A model generated the notes under the pieces. The model made no database searches, was not told the origin of the DNA, and worked only from the letters and a program-made list of their open reading frames with translations. Position numbers and translations under genes: made by a program. 64,000 nucleotides of DNA from Tamaricihabitans halophyticus (GTDB taxonomy: Bacteria > Actinomycetota > Actinomycetes > Mycobacteriales > Pseudonocardiaceae). Positions 47,576 through 57,688 of the stretch are shown in pieces (the first letter of the stretch is position 1; each line of letters begins with the position of its first letter). The stretch lies in NCBI RefSeq assembly GCF_004340875.1, contig NZ_SLXQ01000017.1:42619-106618 (forward strand), in the 5' to 3' direction.

Positions 47576-49960
47576 CTAGCCGCGGTCGGCGCGTACGCCG
47601 ATCTCGGAGTGGGTTCCGCCCGCTTCGGCCAGGTTGACCTGGGTCGTCACGGTGGTGGTTACCGTGTACTCGCCCTCCTCCAGGTTCTCGAAGGCGTACT
47701 CGCCGCCGTGCGTGGGTTGCGCGCTGGCGATACGGGTCCCCGCCGCGTCGTACAGCGCGACCTCTACCTCGGCCGCGCGAGTCGCCCTGGGCACGTGCAC
47801 GGTGCCGGTGAGCCGCAACGCGCGCGGCATATAGACGTCGTGCACCTCGCGCGGCGAACCGCCGACGACCGTCTGGTCCGCGATCGGCCGATGCCCCTCC
47901 GCGCTGACCACCAGCGTGTAGGGCCCGGACGCGAGCCCGGCGAACTCGTACTCGCCGGCCGAATTCGCGATCGTCGATCCGATGACCTCGCCGCGCTCGT
48001 CAACCAGCGAGATCGTCGCATGCGGCACATTCCCACCGCCCACGCTGTACACGGTCCCGGTGAGAGTGCCCGCGCCGCCCAGCCGAACCTCCACCACCGA
48101 AGGGCCATCTCCGATGGACACCGACAGCGCCTGCGGTAGATAGTTGCCGGCCGCGGCGAGCAGCGTGTAACCGCCGGGCTCGGTGGCCGGCAGGCGGAAG
48201 CCGCCGTACTGGTCACTCACCGTCCGGCCGATCTGGTTGCCTGCCGGGTCGATCAACGTGATCGCGGTTCCGGGCACCGCCTCACCACCGGAGCGCAGCA
48301 CGCTGCCAAGCACCCCGCGCGTACCCGAAATGCCGGGCAACGCGGGCTCGGTCGGCTGCTCGACCGCCGGCTCGGCGAACGCGTGCACCGGATCGTCAAT
48401 TGGCCCATCATCCGATTCGGCCGCCTCGCCAGTCGTGGTAGCAAGCGGCCGTTCCTTGATGAACAGGCACAGGACGAACGAGACAAGGAAAAGCGGTGCC
48501 AGGTACAGGAACGACGGCGTCAACGAGTCCGCATAGGCGTGCACGAAGAAGTCCCGCACCCCCTCCGGTAACGCATGGACCAACTGCGGCGTAATGGATT
48601 CGGCGTTCAGCCCACCCGCGCCGCTGGCCTGCTCGGGTAGATCAGCCGGCATATCCTGCAACTGGTTGGTCAGCCGCGCCACGAAGATCGAGCCGAACAC
48701 CGCGGTGCCGATCGATGCGCCGATCTCCCGGAAGAAGTTGTTGCTCGAGGTTGCGGTGCCCACATCCTTGGCCGGCACCGCGTTCTGCACGATCAGTACG
48801 AGCACCTGCATCATCAGACCGATACCGGCGCCGAGTACGAACATATAGCTGCCCGACTGCCACAGCGAGGTATCCGCGCCCATCGTGGCCAGTAGCAGCA
48901 TGCCGACGAAGGCGATCAGGCTGCCCGCGATGGGATAGATCTTGTACTTGCCCGTTTTACTGATCAGCTGGCCGGACACGATCGAGGTGACCAGCAGCCC
49001 GCCCATCATCGGCAGCATCAGCAACCCGGAGTTGGTCGCGTTCGCCCCGCTGACCATCTGCAGGAAGGTCGGCAGGAACGCGGCCGCGCCGAGCAACGCG
49101 AAGCCAACCACCACACTGACCACAGTGGATAGCGTGAACACCGAGTCCTTGAACAGCTTCAGCGGCACGATGGGCTCGGTGACCTTGGTTTCCACCAGGA
49201 TGAACAGCCCGGTGGCGACCACGAATCCAGCGGAGAGCCAGAGGATGACCGGCGAGGACCACTCGTAATCCTTGCCGCCCCAACTGGTGACCAGAATCAA
49301 GCAGGTGACCGCCGTGGCCATCAGCACCGTGCCGAGGTAGTCGATCCGCGGCCGGACATTGTTGCGGGGCAACTTCAGCGTGGTGATCGCGACGACCAGC
49401 GCGATCGCCCCGAGCGGCAGGTTGATCCAGAAACACCAGCGCCAGTCCACGTGGTCGGTGAAGAAACCACCGAGGAGCGGACCACCGATCGAGGCGAGCC
49501 CGAACACCGCGCCGAAAACACCCATGTAACGGCCGCGATCACGGGCCGGCACCACGTCGGCGATGATCGCCTGCGCCAGGATCATCAGCCCGCCACCGCC
49601 GAGTCCCTGCACGCCGCGGGCGAAGATCAGTGCGGTCATGCTGTTCGCGATCGCGCAGAGCAGCGAACCGACAAGGAAGATCGCGATCGCCGCGACGAAC
49701 AGGTTCTTCCGGCCAATCAGGTCGCCGAGCTTGCCGTAGATCGGCATACCGATGGTCACCGCGAGCAGATAGGCGGTGATCATCCACGCTTGGTGTTCGA
49801 TACCTTGCAGTTCGCCGACGATCGTCGGCATCGCGGTGGCCACAATGGTCTGGTCCAGCGCGGCCATGAACATCGCGAGCATCAGCGATACGAAGATCGC
49901 CGCGATCTGCTTACCGGAATAGCGCGCTGGCGCCGTGGTTTCCGGGGTGATGCTGGTCAA
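47576..49960 (-). CDS. DHA2-type MFS transporter with three C-terminal Cna-B/carboxypeptidase-regulatory-like repeats
   Basis: A 794-residue protein. Residues about 15-535 form a 14-transmembrane DHA2 drug:H+ antiporter ([20 protein letters not shown], motif C-like SIGGPLLGG). Residues about 575-794 hold three ~80-residue beta-sandwich repeats, each starting with a glycine-rich G-V-L-x-G-like strand and ending [16 protein letters not shown] or GEYTVTTTV. The TTG at 49960 overlaps the TetR stop (TTGA) with GGGAG upstream. The repeat tail should be cytoplasmic in a 14-TM protein, which is unusual for folds normally found outside the cell. Probably efflux, controlled by the adjacent TetR. Confidence 0.88.
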   Translation of the reverse strand: MTSITPETTAPARYSGKQIAAIFVSLMLAMFMAALDQTIVATAMPTIVGELQGIEHQAWMITAYLLAVTIGMPIYGKLGDLIGRKNLFVAAIAIFLVGSLLCAIANSMTALIFARGVQGLGGGGLMILAQAIIADVVPARDRGRYMGVFGAVFGLASIGGPLLGGFFTDHVDWRWCFWINLPLGAIALVVAITTLKLPRNNVRPRIDYLGTVLMATAVTCLILVTSWGGKDYEWSSPVILWLSAGFVVATGLFILVETKVTEPIVPLKLFKDSVFTLSTVVSVVVGFALLGAAAFLPTFLQMVSGANATNSGLLMLPMMGGLLVTSIVSGQLISKTGKYKIYPIAGSLIAFVGMLLLATMGADTSLWQSGSYMFVLGAGIGLMMQVLVLIVQNAVPAKDVGTATSSNNFFREIGASIGTAVFGSIFVARLTNQLQDMPADLPEQASGAGGLNAESITPQLVHALPEGVRDFFVHAYADSLTPSFLYLAPLFLVSFVLCLFIKERPLATTTGEAAESDDGPIDDPVHAFAEPAVEQPTEPALPGISGTRGVLGSVLRSGGEAVPGTAITLIDPAGNQIGRTVSDQYGGFRLPATEPGGYTLLAAAGNYLPQALSVSIGDGPSVVEVRLGGAGTLTGTVYSVGGGNVPHATISLVDERGEVIGSTIANSAGEYEFAGLASGPYTLVVSAEGHRPIADQTVVGGSPREVHDVYMPRALRLTGTVHVPRATRAAEVEVALYDAAGTRIASAQPTHGGEYAFENLEEGEYTVTTTVTTQVNLAEAGGTHSEIGVRADRG

Positions 49961-50607
49961 CTGGGGCTCCCAGGGTTCTCGCGCGGAACCGCGATGATCA
50001 GCTCGCGCGCGGTCTCGAAGGTTGTCTGGATGTACTCGTGGATCGGCCGAGTACCGTTGCCGCGGAGCCATTGACTGAATGCGGTGCGCATCAGCATGGT
50101 GACCATCGAGGCGGTCACCTCGGCCTGCGGCCAGTCGGTGTCCAGTTCGGTGCGTTCGCGCAACACCGCGACCAAACCCCGCTGGGCCGCGTCGAACGCG
50201 CGAAGCTGTAGTGAGAGCACTTCCGGATACCGGTCGAGCACTTCGTGGTGCGCCTCGACATTCGCGACGGTCGGCTCGTGCTCGCGGACATAGCGCAGCA
50301 GTGCCGCGTACACCTCGGCGATCAGCTCACCGGGCCCGATCCTGGCCGGTAGCTCCGCGGCCAGCGCCGCATGACCGTCGTCCACCTCGACGATCAGTGC
50401 GGCTTCCTTGCTCGCGAAGTAGTTGAAGAACGTGCGGGGCGCGTAGCCGGCCTCCGCGCAGATCTCCTCGACGGTGACCTGTGCCAAACCGTCCCGAAGT
50501 ACCAGGTGCAACGCGGCTTCGTGCAGCTCCTGGCGAGTGATCCGCTTCTTTCGTTCCCTGAGGCCCTCGTTCGGGTCGGGCGCGGCAGAAGAGGACGCAA
50601 AGGGCAT
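49957..50607 (-). CDS. TetR-family regulator of the MFS gene
   Basis: A 216-residue TetR protein with the [32 protein letters not shown] at about residues 35-65. ATG 50607 (MPFASSS) is used; an upstream ATG would add only a leader. Its stop overlaps the MFS start (TTGA), so both are one transcript. The pair is a classic repressor-efflux module induced by an unknown ligand. Confidence 0.92.
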   Translation of the reverse strand: MPFASSSAAPDPNEGLRERKKRITRQELHEAALHLVLRDGLAQVTVEEICAEAGYAPRTFFNYFASKEAALIVEVDDGHAALAAELPARIGPGELIAEVYAALLRYVREHEPTVANVEAHHEVLDRYPEVLSLQLRAFDAAQRGLVAVLRERTELDTDWPQAEVTASMVTMLMRTAFSQWLRGNGTRPIHEYIQTTFETARELIIAVPRENPGSPS

Positions 50608-50617
50608 AGGCCAAAGA

Positions 50618-50649
50618 TTGCAGAATGTGTAAAGATGCGCAAACTGCAA
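50618..50649. promoter_or_regulatory. Candidate TetR operator upstream of the TetR/MFS operon
   Basis: TTGCAG (50618-50623) and CTGCAA (50644-50649) bracket an imperfect inverted repeat of about 12-bp arms (TTGCAG-NN-TG pattern on both strands) just before the TetR start. Confidence 0.55.
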
Positions 50650-50709
50650 GATCACTCGAAGGTGCGAAGTCTGGTGTGACCTGCTTCATCCTCGCAGGAG
50701 GCGGTCTGC

Positions 50710-50910
50710 TTAGACGGGCGGAGCGAGTCCGTTCTGGTAGCCGCGCCCCTCGCACCATTTGCACGGCCGGCCATTGTCGATGGTTCGTGCCTGCCCGGCG
50801 ATAATCGCGCACTTCGGATCGGGCGTCATACCGGCTCCGCCGCACACGTGGCACACGGTGTGCAGGCCGATTGGCTCACCCAGCTCCTCGGGCTGCTCGT
50901 CCTCGTCCAC
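50710..50910 (-). CDS. Small zinc-ribbon-like protein (two CxxCxGxG motifs)
   Basis: A 66-residue protein with CHVCGGAG and CKWCEGRG, the DnaJ-type CxxCxGxG pair that binds a single zinc, and an acidic N-terminus. It has no J domain. GTG 50910. Similar free-standing small proteins occur in actinobacteria; function unknown. Confidence 0.75.
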   Translation of the reverse strand: MDEDEQPEELGEPIGLHTVCHVCGGAGMTPDPKCAIIAGQARTIDNGRPCKWCEGRGYQNGLAPPV

Positions 50911-51026
50911 GGGTCCAGGCTACCCAGCGCTAGCAGTCCGGCTTGTGCCCGGCTGCTAGCGCGGCGGCGGTTTGGCCGGCAGAGTGACGGGGACGGGACT
51001 GGGAGCGGGCCGGAAGGCTGGATCGG

Positions 51027-52274
51027 ATGACGGCGTCGATGGCGAAGGTGCTGCTGGTCGGCACACTGGACACGAAACGAGACGAGTACCTGTGGCTGCG
51101 TGCGCGGCTACGGGAGCTCGGCTGCGCGGTCACCGTGTTGGACGTGGGTAGCTATTCGGACGGCGCCGGCATCGCCGACTATCCACCGGTCGAGGTTGCC
51201 CGCGCGGCCGGCGCGGACCTCGATGCGCTGCGTTCGGCGAACGATCGCGGTGCCGCGCTGGTGGCCATGGCCGAGGGCGCGGCCAAGCTGGCGCGCCAGC
51301 GCTACGACGCGGCCGAGGTGGACGCGGTACTCGCGGTTGGCGGTTCCGGTGGCTCCTCGATCGCCGGCAGGGTGTTCCAGGCGCTGCCCATCGGCCTACC
51401 CAAACTGCTTGTGTCCACTATGGCTTCCGGTGACGTGCGGCCCTATGTCGGCTCGGTGGACGTCACGCTGATGTATTCGGTCGTGGACATTTCCGGCATC
51501 AATTCGATTTCCGAGCAGATACTCGGCAATGCCGTCGCCGCCACCGCCGGGATGGCCAAGCGCTTCGCGAGCGCCCGTGGCGACACGAGCACTGACCGAC
51601 CGGTGATCGCGGCTTCGATGTTCGGCCTGACGACTCCGGCGGTGGACGAGGCGCGGAGCTATCTGACCGAACTCGGTTACGAGGTGCTGGTTTTTCACGC
51701 CACCGGAACCGGCGGTCGGGCACTGGAAGCGCTTGCCGCTTCCGGCCTGCTCGCTGGCGTGCTGGATCTGACCACCACCGAACTGGCTGATGAGCTCGTT
51801 GGTGGGGTGCTCAGCGCGGGGCCCACCCGGCTGGAAGCCGCTGGCGCGCGGGGCATTCCGCAGGTGGTCAGCCTCGGCGCGCTGGACATGGTGAACTTCG
51901 GCCCGCGCGAATCCGTACCGGAGGTGTTCGCCGGGCGGCAGTTCCTCGTGCACAACCCGACGGTGACGCTGATGCGCAGTACGGCCGAGGAACTGGCGGA
52001 ACTGGGGCGGATCATCGCCGGCAAGCTCGTGGCGGCACGCGGGCCGGTCGAGGTGTTCCTCCCATTGCGTGGCTTGTCCGGAATCGACTGTGCGGGCGGC
52101 CCGTTCGCCGACCCGGCCGCGGACCAGGCGTGCTTCGAGGCGCTGCGCGCTGGGCTGGCCGGCAGTGCGGTTACCGTGCACGCGCGGGAGAGCGCGATCA
52201 ACGACCCGGGTTTCGGCCGCGCGGCGGCACAGGCACTGCACGCGCAGATCACCCGCGCGAGCAGTGTGGACTGA
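51027..52274 (+). CDS. Tm-1-like ATP-binding domain protein (UPF0261)
   Basis: A 415-residue protein of the UPF0261/Tm-1-like family: [61 protein letters not shown] and MFGLTTPAV. The plant Tm-1 relative binds a viral helicase; bacterial members are ATP-binding enzymes of unsettled function. GGAAGG precedes ATG 51027. It is followed after 13 bp by the TIM-barrel partner, and in some genomes the two are fused, so the pair probably acts together. Confidence 0.88.
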   Translation: MTASMAKVLLVGTLDTKRDEYLWLRARLRELGCAVTVLDVGSYSDGAGIADYPPVEVARAAGADLDALRSANDRGAALVAMAEGAAKLARQRYDAAEVDAVLAVGGSGGSSIAGRVFQALPIGLPKLLVSTMASGDVRPYVGSVDVTLMYSVVDISGINSISEQILGNAVAATAGMAKRFASARGDTSTDRPVIAASMFGLTTPAVDEARSYLTELGYEVLVFHATGTGGRALEALAASGLLAGVLDLTTTELADELVGGVLSAGPTRLEAAGARGIPQVVSLGALDMVNFGPRESVPEVFAGRQFLVHNPTVTLMRSTAEELAELGRIIAGKLVAARGPVEVFLPLRGLSGIDCAGGPFADPAADQACFEALRAGLAGSAVTVHARESAINDPGFGRAAAQALHAQITRASSVD

Positions 52275-52287
52275 ACGGAGGACATGG

Positions 52288-53109
52288 ATGGATCGGGAAA
52301 CCGCGCTTGGCCGGTTGCGGGCAGCGGCGGCAGCTGGTCAGCCGATTATCGGAGCGGGCGCGGGTACCGGGTTGTCCGCGAAAGCCGCCGAAGCGGGCGG
52401 AGTTGACCTGCTGATCATCTACAACTCCGGGCGTTACCGGATGGCCGGGCGCGGCTCGCTCGCCGGCTTGCTGCCGTACGGCGACGCGAACGCGATCGTC
52501 TGCGAGATGGGTAACGAGGTGCTGCCGGTGGTACGCGACACGCCAGTGCTCGCCGGCGTCTGCGGCACCGATCCGTTCCGGCTGATGGGCCCGTTCCTCA
52601 CCCAACTGCGTGCGGCCGGGTTCGCCGGCGTGCAGAACTTTCCGACCGTGGGGCTCTACGACGGGCTGTTCCGGCAGAACCTGGAAGAAACCGGGATGGG
52701 GTTCGCGCTCGAGGTGGACATGATCCGGCTCGCGCATGAGCAGGGCCTGCTGACCGCGCCATACGTGTTCGACGCCGAACAGGCGGTGGCGATGACCGAG
52801 GCCGGTGCGGATGTGCTGGTGCCGCATATGGGACTGACCACGAGCGGGACGATCGGCGCGCGCACCGCGATGACGCTGGACGAGGCGGCTGGCGCGGTCC
52901 AGCGGATGCGGGATGCCGCGGTGGCTGTCCGGTCAGATGTGCTGGTGCTCTGTCACGGTGGCCCGATCGCCGAACCGGCGGACGCACAGTACATATTGGA
53001 CAACACGACGGGCGTAGCCGGTTTCTTTGGCGCGTCCTCAATGGAGCGATTGCCCACGGAGAAGGCCATCTCCGCGCAGACCGAACGGTTCAAGGCCCTG
53101 CGTGCCTAA
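52288..53109 (+). CDS. TIM-barrel protein (PEP hydrolase-like family)
   Basis: A 273-residue TIM-barrel of the PEP-hydrolase-like (PF09370) family: [65 protein letters not shown] and [18 protein letters not shown] precedes ATG 52288. It is the standard partner of the UPF0261 protein. Catalytic role not established. Its stop overlaps the convergent DUF427 stop. Confidence 0.88.
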   Translation: MDRETALGRLRAAAAAGQPIIGAGAGTGLSAKAAEAGGVDLLIIYNSGRYRMAGRGSLAGLLPYGDANAIVCEMGNEVLPVVRDTPVLAGVCGTDPFRLMGPFLTQLRAAGFAGVQNFPTVGLYDGLFRQNLEETGMGFALEVDMIRLAHEQGLLTAPYVFDAEQAVAMTEAGADVLVPHMGLTTSGTIGARTAMTLDEAAGAVQRMRDAAVAVRSDVLVLCHGGPIAEPADAQYILDNTTGVAGFFGASSMERLPTEKAISAQTERFKALRA

Positions 53110-53753
53110 CCAGCTTGCTGCCCGTCCACGTAGAGCTGGACGCGTTCCTGCGGGATCGCGATCAGGCCGGCGATTTTCGCGCTCTCCGGAACCGGCGTCG
53201 GATACGACCACGCCAGGTCAGGGTAGAGCTGGTCGCCGATCCGGAGCGACCAGTAGCGTGCCGAGCCCTTGTACGGGCAGTGCGTGACGGTGTCGCTCGG
53301 TTCGAGTAGCTCCATTCGCACGTCGAGCTTCGGCAGGTAATAGCGGACCGGCAGGTTGGTCTCGAACAACAGTCGTGGCGCGCTGGAGTCCGCCACCACC
53401 ACGCCGTCCGCCTCGATCCGCACGCGGCGCGAGCTGGCGAGCACGTCGATCCGTACTCCCGGGTCGCGCGGGTGCACGAAGACCTCCTCGTCTTCCTCGA
53501 ACCAGGCATCCATTGCCGCCCAGTCCAGCCGGACGTGCTCGCGCAAGCGGTCATCGCCGCCCGGATACGTCACCGCGTCCGGGTTGATCAGCTCGGTCCG
53601 CAGGTCCGCGGCCGGCAGATAGTAGACCGGGTAATACGGCGTTTCCCACACCAGCAACGCGCGGTGGGTATCCACGACCGTCTGCCCGCCGGACTGCGCC
53701 CGGATCCGTTTGGCCGTGGGTTCCACCCGAACCCTGCCGCCTTCGGCACCCAT
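53106..53753 (-). CDS. DUF427-domain protein (two tandem units)
   Basis: A 215-residue protein with two copies of a DUF427-like barrel: [26 protein letters not shown] and [27 protein letters not shown], followed by [18 protein letters not shown]427 proteins are common in actinobacteria and uncharacterised. The start is the ATG at 53753. Stop overlaps the convergent TIM-barrel gene by four bases. Confidence 0.9.
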   Translation of the reverse strand: MGAEGGRVRVEPTAKRIRAQSGGQTVVDTHRALLVWETPYYPVYYLPAADLRTELINPDAVTYPGGDDRLREHVRLDWAAMDAWFEEDEEVFVHPRDPGVRIDVLASSRRVRIEADGVVVADSSAPRLLFETNLPVRYYLPKLDVRMELLEPSDTVTHCPYKGSARYWSLRIGDQLYPDLAWSYPTPVPESAKIAGLIAIPQERVQLYVDGQQAG

Positions 53754-53804
53754 AGTGGCCCCAACACGGCGTTCGGCCGGGATATTTCGCTTGAAAGTCA
53801 GGAA

Positions 53805-54371
53805 TCAGGACACCCCGAGCATGCTCGCGACGGCGGCCCGCGCATGCCGGGCCGGGGCGGGCTCGCCACTGATACCGGCCGTCACGATGGCTCCTTCGGC
53901 GAGCAGGAAAACCGGTTCGGCTACCGGTAGCTGGGTGGCGTGCACCCATTGCGCTACCTGGTCGTGGAAAGCCCGCTTATGCGATCGGACTTCGGCCAGT
54001 ACCGCCGCCGATGACGCGCCGAGCTCGCCATGCGCGTTGATCCAGGCACAGCCGCGGAATCCGGGCTCGGCGAACCAGTCGGCGAGCCAATCGAAGATCG
54101 CGAGTACCCGTTCGCGGGGATCGGTGACCGGCTCCACGTACGCGGTCAGGCTCGCTCGCCATCGCTGATCGCGGCGGTTGAGCACGGCAAGTACCAGGTC
54201 CTCTTTCGTCGCGAAGAACCGGTAGATCCGCTTCAGCGGCAGACCGGATGCCGCCCGCACGGCGTCCATGCCGATCGCCTGGATGCCCCGCGCATAGAAC
54301 AGTCGCTCCGCGGCGTCGAGCAACGCGTCCCGGTCCATACGGTGCTGTTCCTCGGGGATCGGGGCTGGCAT
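53805..54371 (-). CDS. TetR-family regulator
   Basis: A 188-residue TetR protein with HTH ERLFYARGIQAIGMDAVRAASGLPLKRIYRFFATKEDLVLAVL. AGGGAG precedes ATG 54371. It is divergent from a DUF1348 gene with two copies of a perfect 16-bp palindrome-like site in the gap. Confidence 0.92.
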   Translation of the reverse strand: MPAPIPEEQHRMDRDALLDAAERLFYARGIQAIGMDAVRAASGLPLKRIYRFFATKEDLVLAVLNRRDQRWRASLTAYVEPVTDPRERVLAIFDWLADWFAEPGFRGCAWINAHGELGASSAAVLAEVRSHKRAFHDQVAQWVHATQLPVAEPVFLLAEGAIVTAGISGEPAPARHARAAVASMLGVS

Positions 54372-54388
54372 CTGGACTCCCTGGCGTT

Positions 54389-54440
54389 GAGAACGGTCGT
54401 TCCCTATTGTAGGTTCCAGCCGTAGAGAACGGTCGTTCTC
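54389..54440. promoter_or_regulatory. Twin TetR operators
   Basis: GAGAACGGTCGTTCCC (54389-54404) and GAGAACGGTCGTTCTC (54425-54440), centres 36 bp apart, lie between the TetR and DUF1348 genes. The second copy is an inverted repeat except for its two central bases (GT). Confidence 0.85.
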
Positions 54441-54460
54441 GATATGAGGAGGTTCCACGA

Positions 54461-54922
54461 ATGTCCGAAGATCGCCCGCCGTACCCACCATTCACGCAGG
54501 AGACGGCCCTACAGAAGGTTCAGGCCGCCGAAGATGCGTGGAACACCCGCGACCCGCAGCGGGTAGCGCTGGCCTACACGCCGGACTCGACCTGGCGGAA
54601 CCGGGACACCTTCGTCACCGGCCGCGCGGAGATCGTCGCTTTCCTGACCCGGAAATGGGAGCGCGAACTGGACTACGCGTTGCGCAAGAGCCTTTGGGGC
54701 TTCCGGGAGAACCGGATCGCCGTTCGCTTCCAGTACGAGTGCCGGGACGGCAATGGCCAGTGCTGGCGCAGCTACGGCAACGAGCTCTGGGAGTTCGACG
54801 AGCGCGGCCTGATGCGCCGCCGCGAAGCGAGCATCAACGACGTCACGATTTCCGAGGCCGATCGGCGCATTCATGGTCCGCGGCCCAAGGAGGAGTACGG
54901 TCTCGACATCCCACTGCAGTAA
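54461..54922 (+). CDS. DUF1348/NTF2-fold protein
   Basis: A 153-residue protein: [46 protein letters not shown] and [20 protein letters not shown] are characteristic of DUF1348, an NTF2-like fold. GAGGAGG precedes ATG 54461. It is the only gene next to the twin operators, so it is likely the repressed target. Function unknown; the amidase is convergent. Confidence 0.9.
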   Translation: MSEDRPPYPPFTQETALQKVQAAEDAWNTRDPQRVALAYTPDSTWRNRDTFVTGRAEIVAFLTRKWERELDYALRKSLWGFRENRIAVRFQYECRDGNGQCWRSYGNELWEFDERGLMRRREASINDVTISEADRRIHGPRPKEEYGLDIPLQ

Positions 54923-54932
54923 GCGCTGGCCC

Positions 54933-56459
54933 TCAGCCTGGCAACGGGAACCCGCCGACCGCGGCCTCGTAGCCGGCCGCGACCGCGAGGCAGCTGGCGT
55001 CGTCGAAGCGCGGACCGATGATCATCATCCCGGTCGGCAGGCCGGCAACCTGTCCGGCTGGCACGGAGATGGCCGGATGTCCGGTCACATCGGTCGGCGA
55101 GGTGTTGGCGATCATGCCGAGTCCGGCGGTGACGTACTCCGCCTTGCTGGCGTCCGCGCCGGGAAACTCGCGGGCCACATACGGCACGGTCGGCAGCACC
55201 AGCACATCGACCTCGGCGAGCGCCGCGTCGTAGGCCGAGGTGAGGCGCCAGGCGAGTTCCCTAGCCATCGCATAGTGCCGCCCGCCGTGCTTCTCCTTGG
55301 TGTACTTGCCGGTGAGCATGGTCAGCTTGACGGTCTCGGAAAGCTGCTCGGCATGCGCGATGCGGCCCTGCGCGTAATGCGCGATCATCTCGGGGTCGTA
55401 CCGGCCGGCCCAGTTCATCCCGTACCCGTTGCCGTCCACCATCTGGGTCGTCGCGCCCTCGGTGGCAAGCACACTCCACACCGCGAGCCCGTCCCGGTGC
55501 CACGGCACGGTTATCTCCCGCACGTCGGCACCGGCATCGGCGAGCACCCGGGTGGCCGCGAGTACCGCGGCATCCACCTCGGGCTCGGAGAGACCGGGAA
55601 TGCCGAAGCCTTCCTGAAGTATGCCGACGCGGACACCGCGTAGCCCGGCGTTCAGGCCCGCGCGGTAATCCTGGACGTCGGGTAGCCGGGCCTGTCGTGG
55701 GTCGTACCCGTCATCGCCAGCGATCACCTGCAGTGTTTCGGCTGCTGCCGCGACGGTCCTGGTCATCGGCCCGAGGTGATCGATCGTGCTCTCGATCGGG
55801 AAGGCTCCGGTGTAGGGCACCAGACCATGGGTTGGTTTATGTCCGACGATGCCGCAGAACGCCGCCGGCATGCGGATGGACCCGCCCTGGTCACCGCCGA
55901 TCGCGAAGTCAACCTCGCCGGCCGCCACCAGTGCGGCGGACCCCGATGAGGAACCACCGGTCATCCGCGTGCTGTCCCAGGGGTTGCGTACCGGGCCGAG
56001 CGCGCTGGTATGGCTACCACCGGAGAAGCACAGGTCTTCGCAGGTCGCCTTGCCGGCGATGGTCGCGCCGGCGTCCAACAACCGGCGCACCACCGTCGCG
56101 TCGGTGCTCGGGGTGTAACCCTCGACGGCGCGGGACCCGTTCATCATTGGCACGCCAGCGACCGCGATGTTGTCCTTGATCGCGACCTGCTTGCCGGCAA
56201 GTGGGCCGTCCGCGCGCTCGGTGATATCGGTGCGTACATACCAGGCGCCGTAACGGTTTTCCGATTCGGCCGGCCAGTGATGCGGGCGTTCCGGGGCGCG
56301 TTCGCGGTGCTGCTCGTAGAGCCGCGCCACTTCGTCGAAGGCGGTCAGGGAACCGGTGATCAGCTCGCGGAAGGACGTCAGATCCGCCTCGGAAAGGGCC
56401 AGGCCGTAGCTGGCGGCGAGTTGCGCGATATCGGCGTTGGACGGCGGTTCTACGGTCAT
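54933..56459 (-). CDS. Amidase-signature enzyme
   Basis: A 508-residue amidase: Lys in AIKDNIAVAG, Ser (cis) in TGGSSSGSAALV and Ser nucleophile in GGDQGGSIRMPA. GGAGG precedes ATG 56459; the frame continues upstream with a weaker ATG at 56513. The family hydrolyses amides, including aryl and acyl amides; substrate unknown. It stands alone on the strand between two convergent/parallel neighbours. Confidence 0.92.
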   Translation of the reverse strand: MTVEPPSNADIAQLAASYGLALSEADLTSFRELITGSLTAFDEVARLYEQHRERAPERPHHWPAESENRYGAWYVRTDITERADGPLAGKQVAIKDNIAVAGVPMMNGSRAVEGYTPSTDATVVRRLLDAGATIAGKATCEDLCFSGGSHTSALGPVRNPWDSTRMTGGSSSGSAALVAAGEVDFAIGGDQGGSIRMPAAFCGIVGHKPTHGLVPYTGAFPIESTIDHLGPMTRTVAAAAETLQVIAGDDGYDPRQARLPDVQDYRAGLNAGLRGVRVGILQEGFGIPGLSEPEVDAAVLAATRVLADAGADVREITVPWHRDGLAVWSVLATEGATTQMVDGNGYGMNWAGRYDPEMIAHYAQGRIAHAEQLSETVKLTMLTGKYTKEKHGGRHYAMARELAWRLTSAYDAALAEVDVLVLPTVPYVAREFPGADASKAEYVTAGLGMIANTSPTDVTGHPAISVPAGQVAGLPTGMMIIGPRFDDASCLAVAAGYEAAVGGFPLPG

Positions 56460-56560
56460 GCGGTCCTCCACGACGTTGGGCAGGAGCCTGATCAACCGGT
56501 AATCGTTGCGCATTTCTGGCGTTGAGAAAAGTGCGCTAGCTGCTGGTGACGTCGCGTGTT

Positions 56561-56583
56561 CGCGTTCTTTAAGGTTAGCGAGG
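56561..56583. repeat. Dispersed 23-bp 3'-end element, copy B
   Basis: It is the minus-strand sequence CCTCGCTAACCTT followed by AAAGAACGCG, six bases beyond the stop of the PP2C-like gene at 56590. It is identical to copy A at 22 of 23 positions. Confidence 0.7.
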
Positions 56584-56589
56584 TTGCGT

Positions 56590-57414
56590 TCACCAGTTGG
56601 TGAGCAGCGCGAGCGCCTGGTCGTCGTGCAGCTTCGGACGCGGCCAGCGAGCACCGGTGTGGTCGGCTCGTTCGGCGGCGCGGATCGCGTCGAGTACCGA
56701 CTGGGGGCCTTCGGCGCGAGCGAGCTCGAGGAGTTGCGGCCAGGTGTACAAGCCGTAGTCGTCCACCGCGCAGGACACCCCGTCGGTCGCGAGTAGTACG
56801 GCGTCGATCGTGGCACGCGGCCAACTTGCGCGCCTTGCCTGATGGGCCGCAGCCGGATCTGCCTCGGCAACCCAGAAACCGCCCTCGACGTTGCGCCAGC
56901 TGCCAGTACGCCGGCTGCCTTCGGTAACCGCGGCAAGATGTTCCTCGCCGAAGCCGGCACCGGTGCGCAACCGGGAGCGGTAGCCGCCAGGTCCACGGGG
57001 CAGATTGCCGAGCCGGTCATCGGTCAGCGCGGCCCAGCTGGCATCGCGATGGAAGGCGATGATCGGCGAATCCGCCAGCACCAAGGCATCCAGCTGCTGC
57101 TCCTGCCACCGCAGCATGGCGACGGTGCTACTGGGTGCGGCACCGGGGCGGAGCCCATGGGTGTCGCGCAGGTCGGCGATGGACTTGGCAAGTGTCTCGG
57201 CGAGATCCGCGTGCGGTTCGGCGGTGAGCATCGCGCCGAGGCGGGCGCTGAGCTCCTCGGCGTACCAGCCACCGGATGGCAAGCCCGCGCGCAGCGTGGT
57301 GGCGCCGTCCAGCACCAGCACGGCGTTGTCCAGTACGACGACGCGGTCCTCGGTAGGGCGGCTGGCGCCCCGCACGTCCACTCCGGCCTGCTCGGCGAGC
57401 TCGATTCGCGGCAC
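56590..57414 (-). CDS. PP2C-like protein phosphatase
   Basis: A 274-residue protein related to PPM/PP2C phosphatases. VVVLDNAVLVLDGATT, ADSPIIAFH and ATDGVSCAVDDYG fit the family, but it lacks the usual GMGGH box: DGATTLRAG replaces DGVGG, so activity is uncertain. GTG 57414 is the likeliest start; no ribosome site is clear. It diverges from the HTH/Clp-N pair over twin palindromes, so all three may be coordinately regulated. Confidence 0.72.
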   Translation of the reverse strand: MPRIELAEQAGVDVRGASRPTEDRVVVLDNAVLVLDGATTLRAGLPSGGWYAEELSARLGAMLTAEPHADLAETLAKSIADLRDTHGLRPGAAPSSTVAMLRWQEQQLDALVLADSPIIAFHRDASWAALTDDRLGNLPRGPGGYRSRLRTGAGFGEEHLAAVTEGSRRTGSWRNVEGGFWVAEADPAAAHQARRASWPRATIDAVLLATDGVSCAVDDYGLYTWPQLLELARAEGPQSVLDAIRAAERADHTGARWPRPKLHDDQALALLTNW

Positions 57415-57432
57415 GTTCGCACGGTATCGCTC

Positions 57433-57475
57433 GTCAACTATGGTTGACACCGCACGATTGTCAACGTAAGTTGAC
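57433..57475. promoter_or_regulatory. Two GTCAAC-N4-GTTGAC palindromes
   Basis: Identical 6-bp half sites occur at 57433-57448 (spacer TATG) and 57460-57475 (spacer GTAA), 27 bp apart from start to start. They lie between the PP2C-like gene and the HTH gene. The small HTH protein is a candidate binder. Confidence 0.75.
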
Positions 57476-57478
57476 GGC

Positions 57479-57688
57479 ATGAATGAAGCTACCGACCTGG
57501 CGGCCAGGGCTGGCGACGCGGATCCGCGTATCGGGTTGCGCGCGGTTGCCGCGTTGCGCCGGCTGCTCGAACAGCTGGAAGCGGTACAGGTGCGCAGTGC
57601 TCGGGTGCATGGCTGGGCATGGCAGGAGATCGCGGCCGAACTCGGGGTGAGCAGGCAGGCCGTGCACAAGAAGTATGGGAGGCGTTAG
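57479..57688 (+). CDS. Small HTH DNA-binding protein
   Basis: A 69-residue protein with a C-terminal helix-turn-helix VHGWAWQEIAAELGVSRQAVHKKYGRR of the sigma-region-4/transposase type. ATG 57479 is three bases after the second palindrome. Its stop abuts the Clp-N gene's ATG, so they are co-transcribed and it probably regulates that pair. Confidence 0.8.
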   Translation: MNEATDLAARAGDADPRIGLRAVAALRRLLEQLEAVQVRSARVHGWAWQEIAAELGVSRQAVHKKYGRR

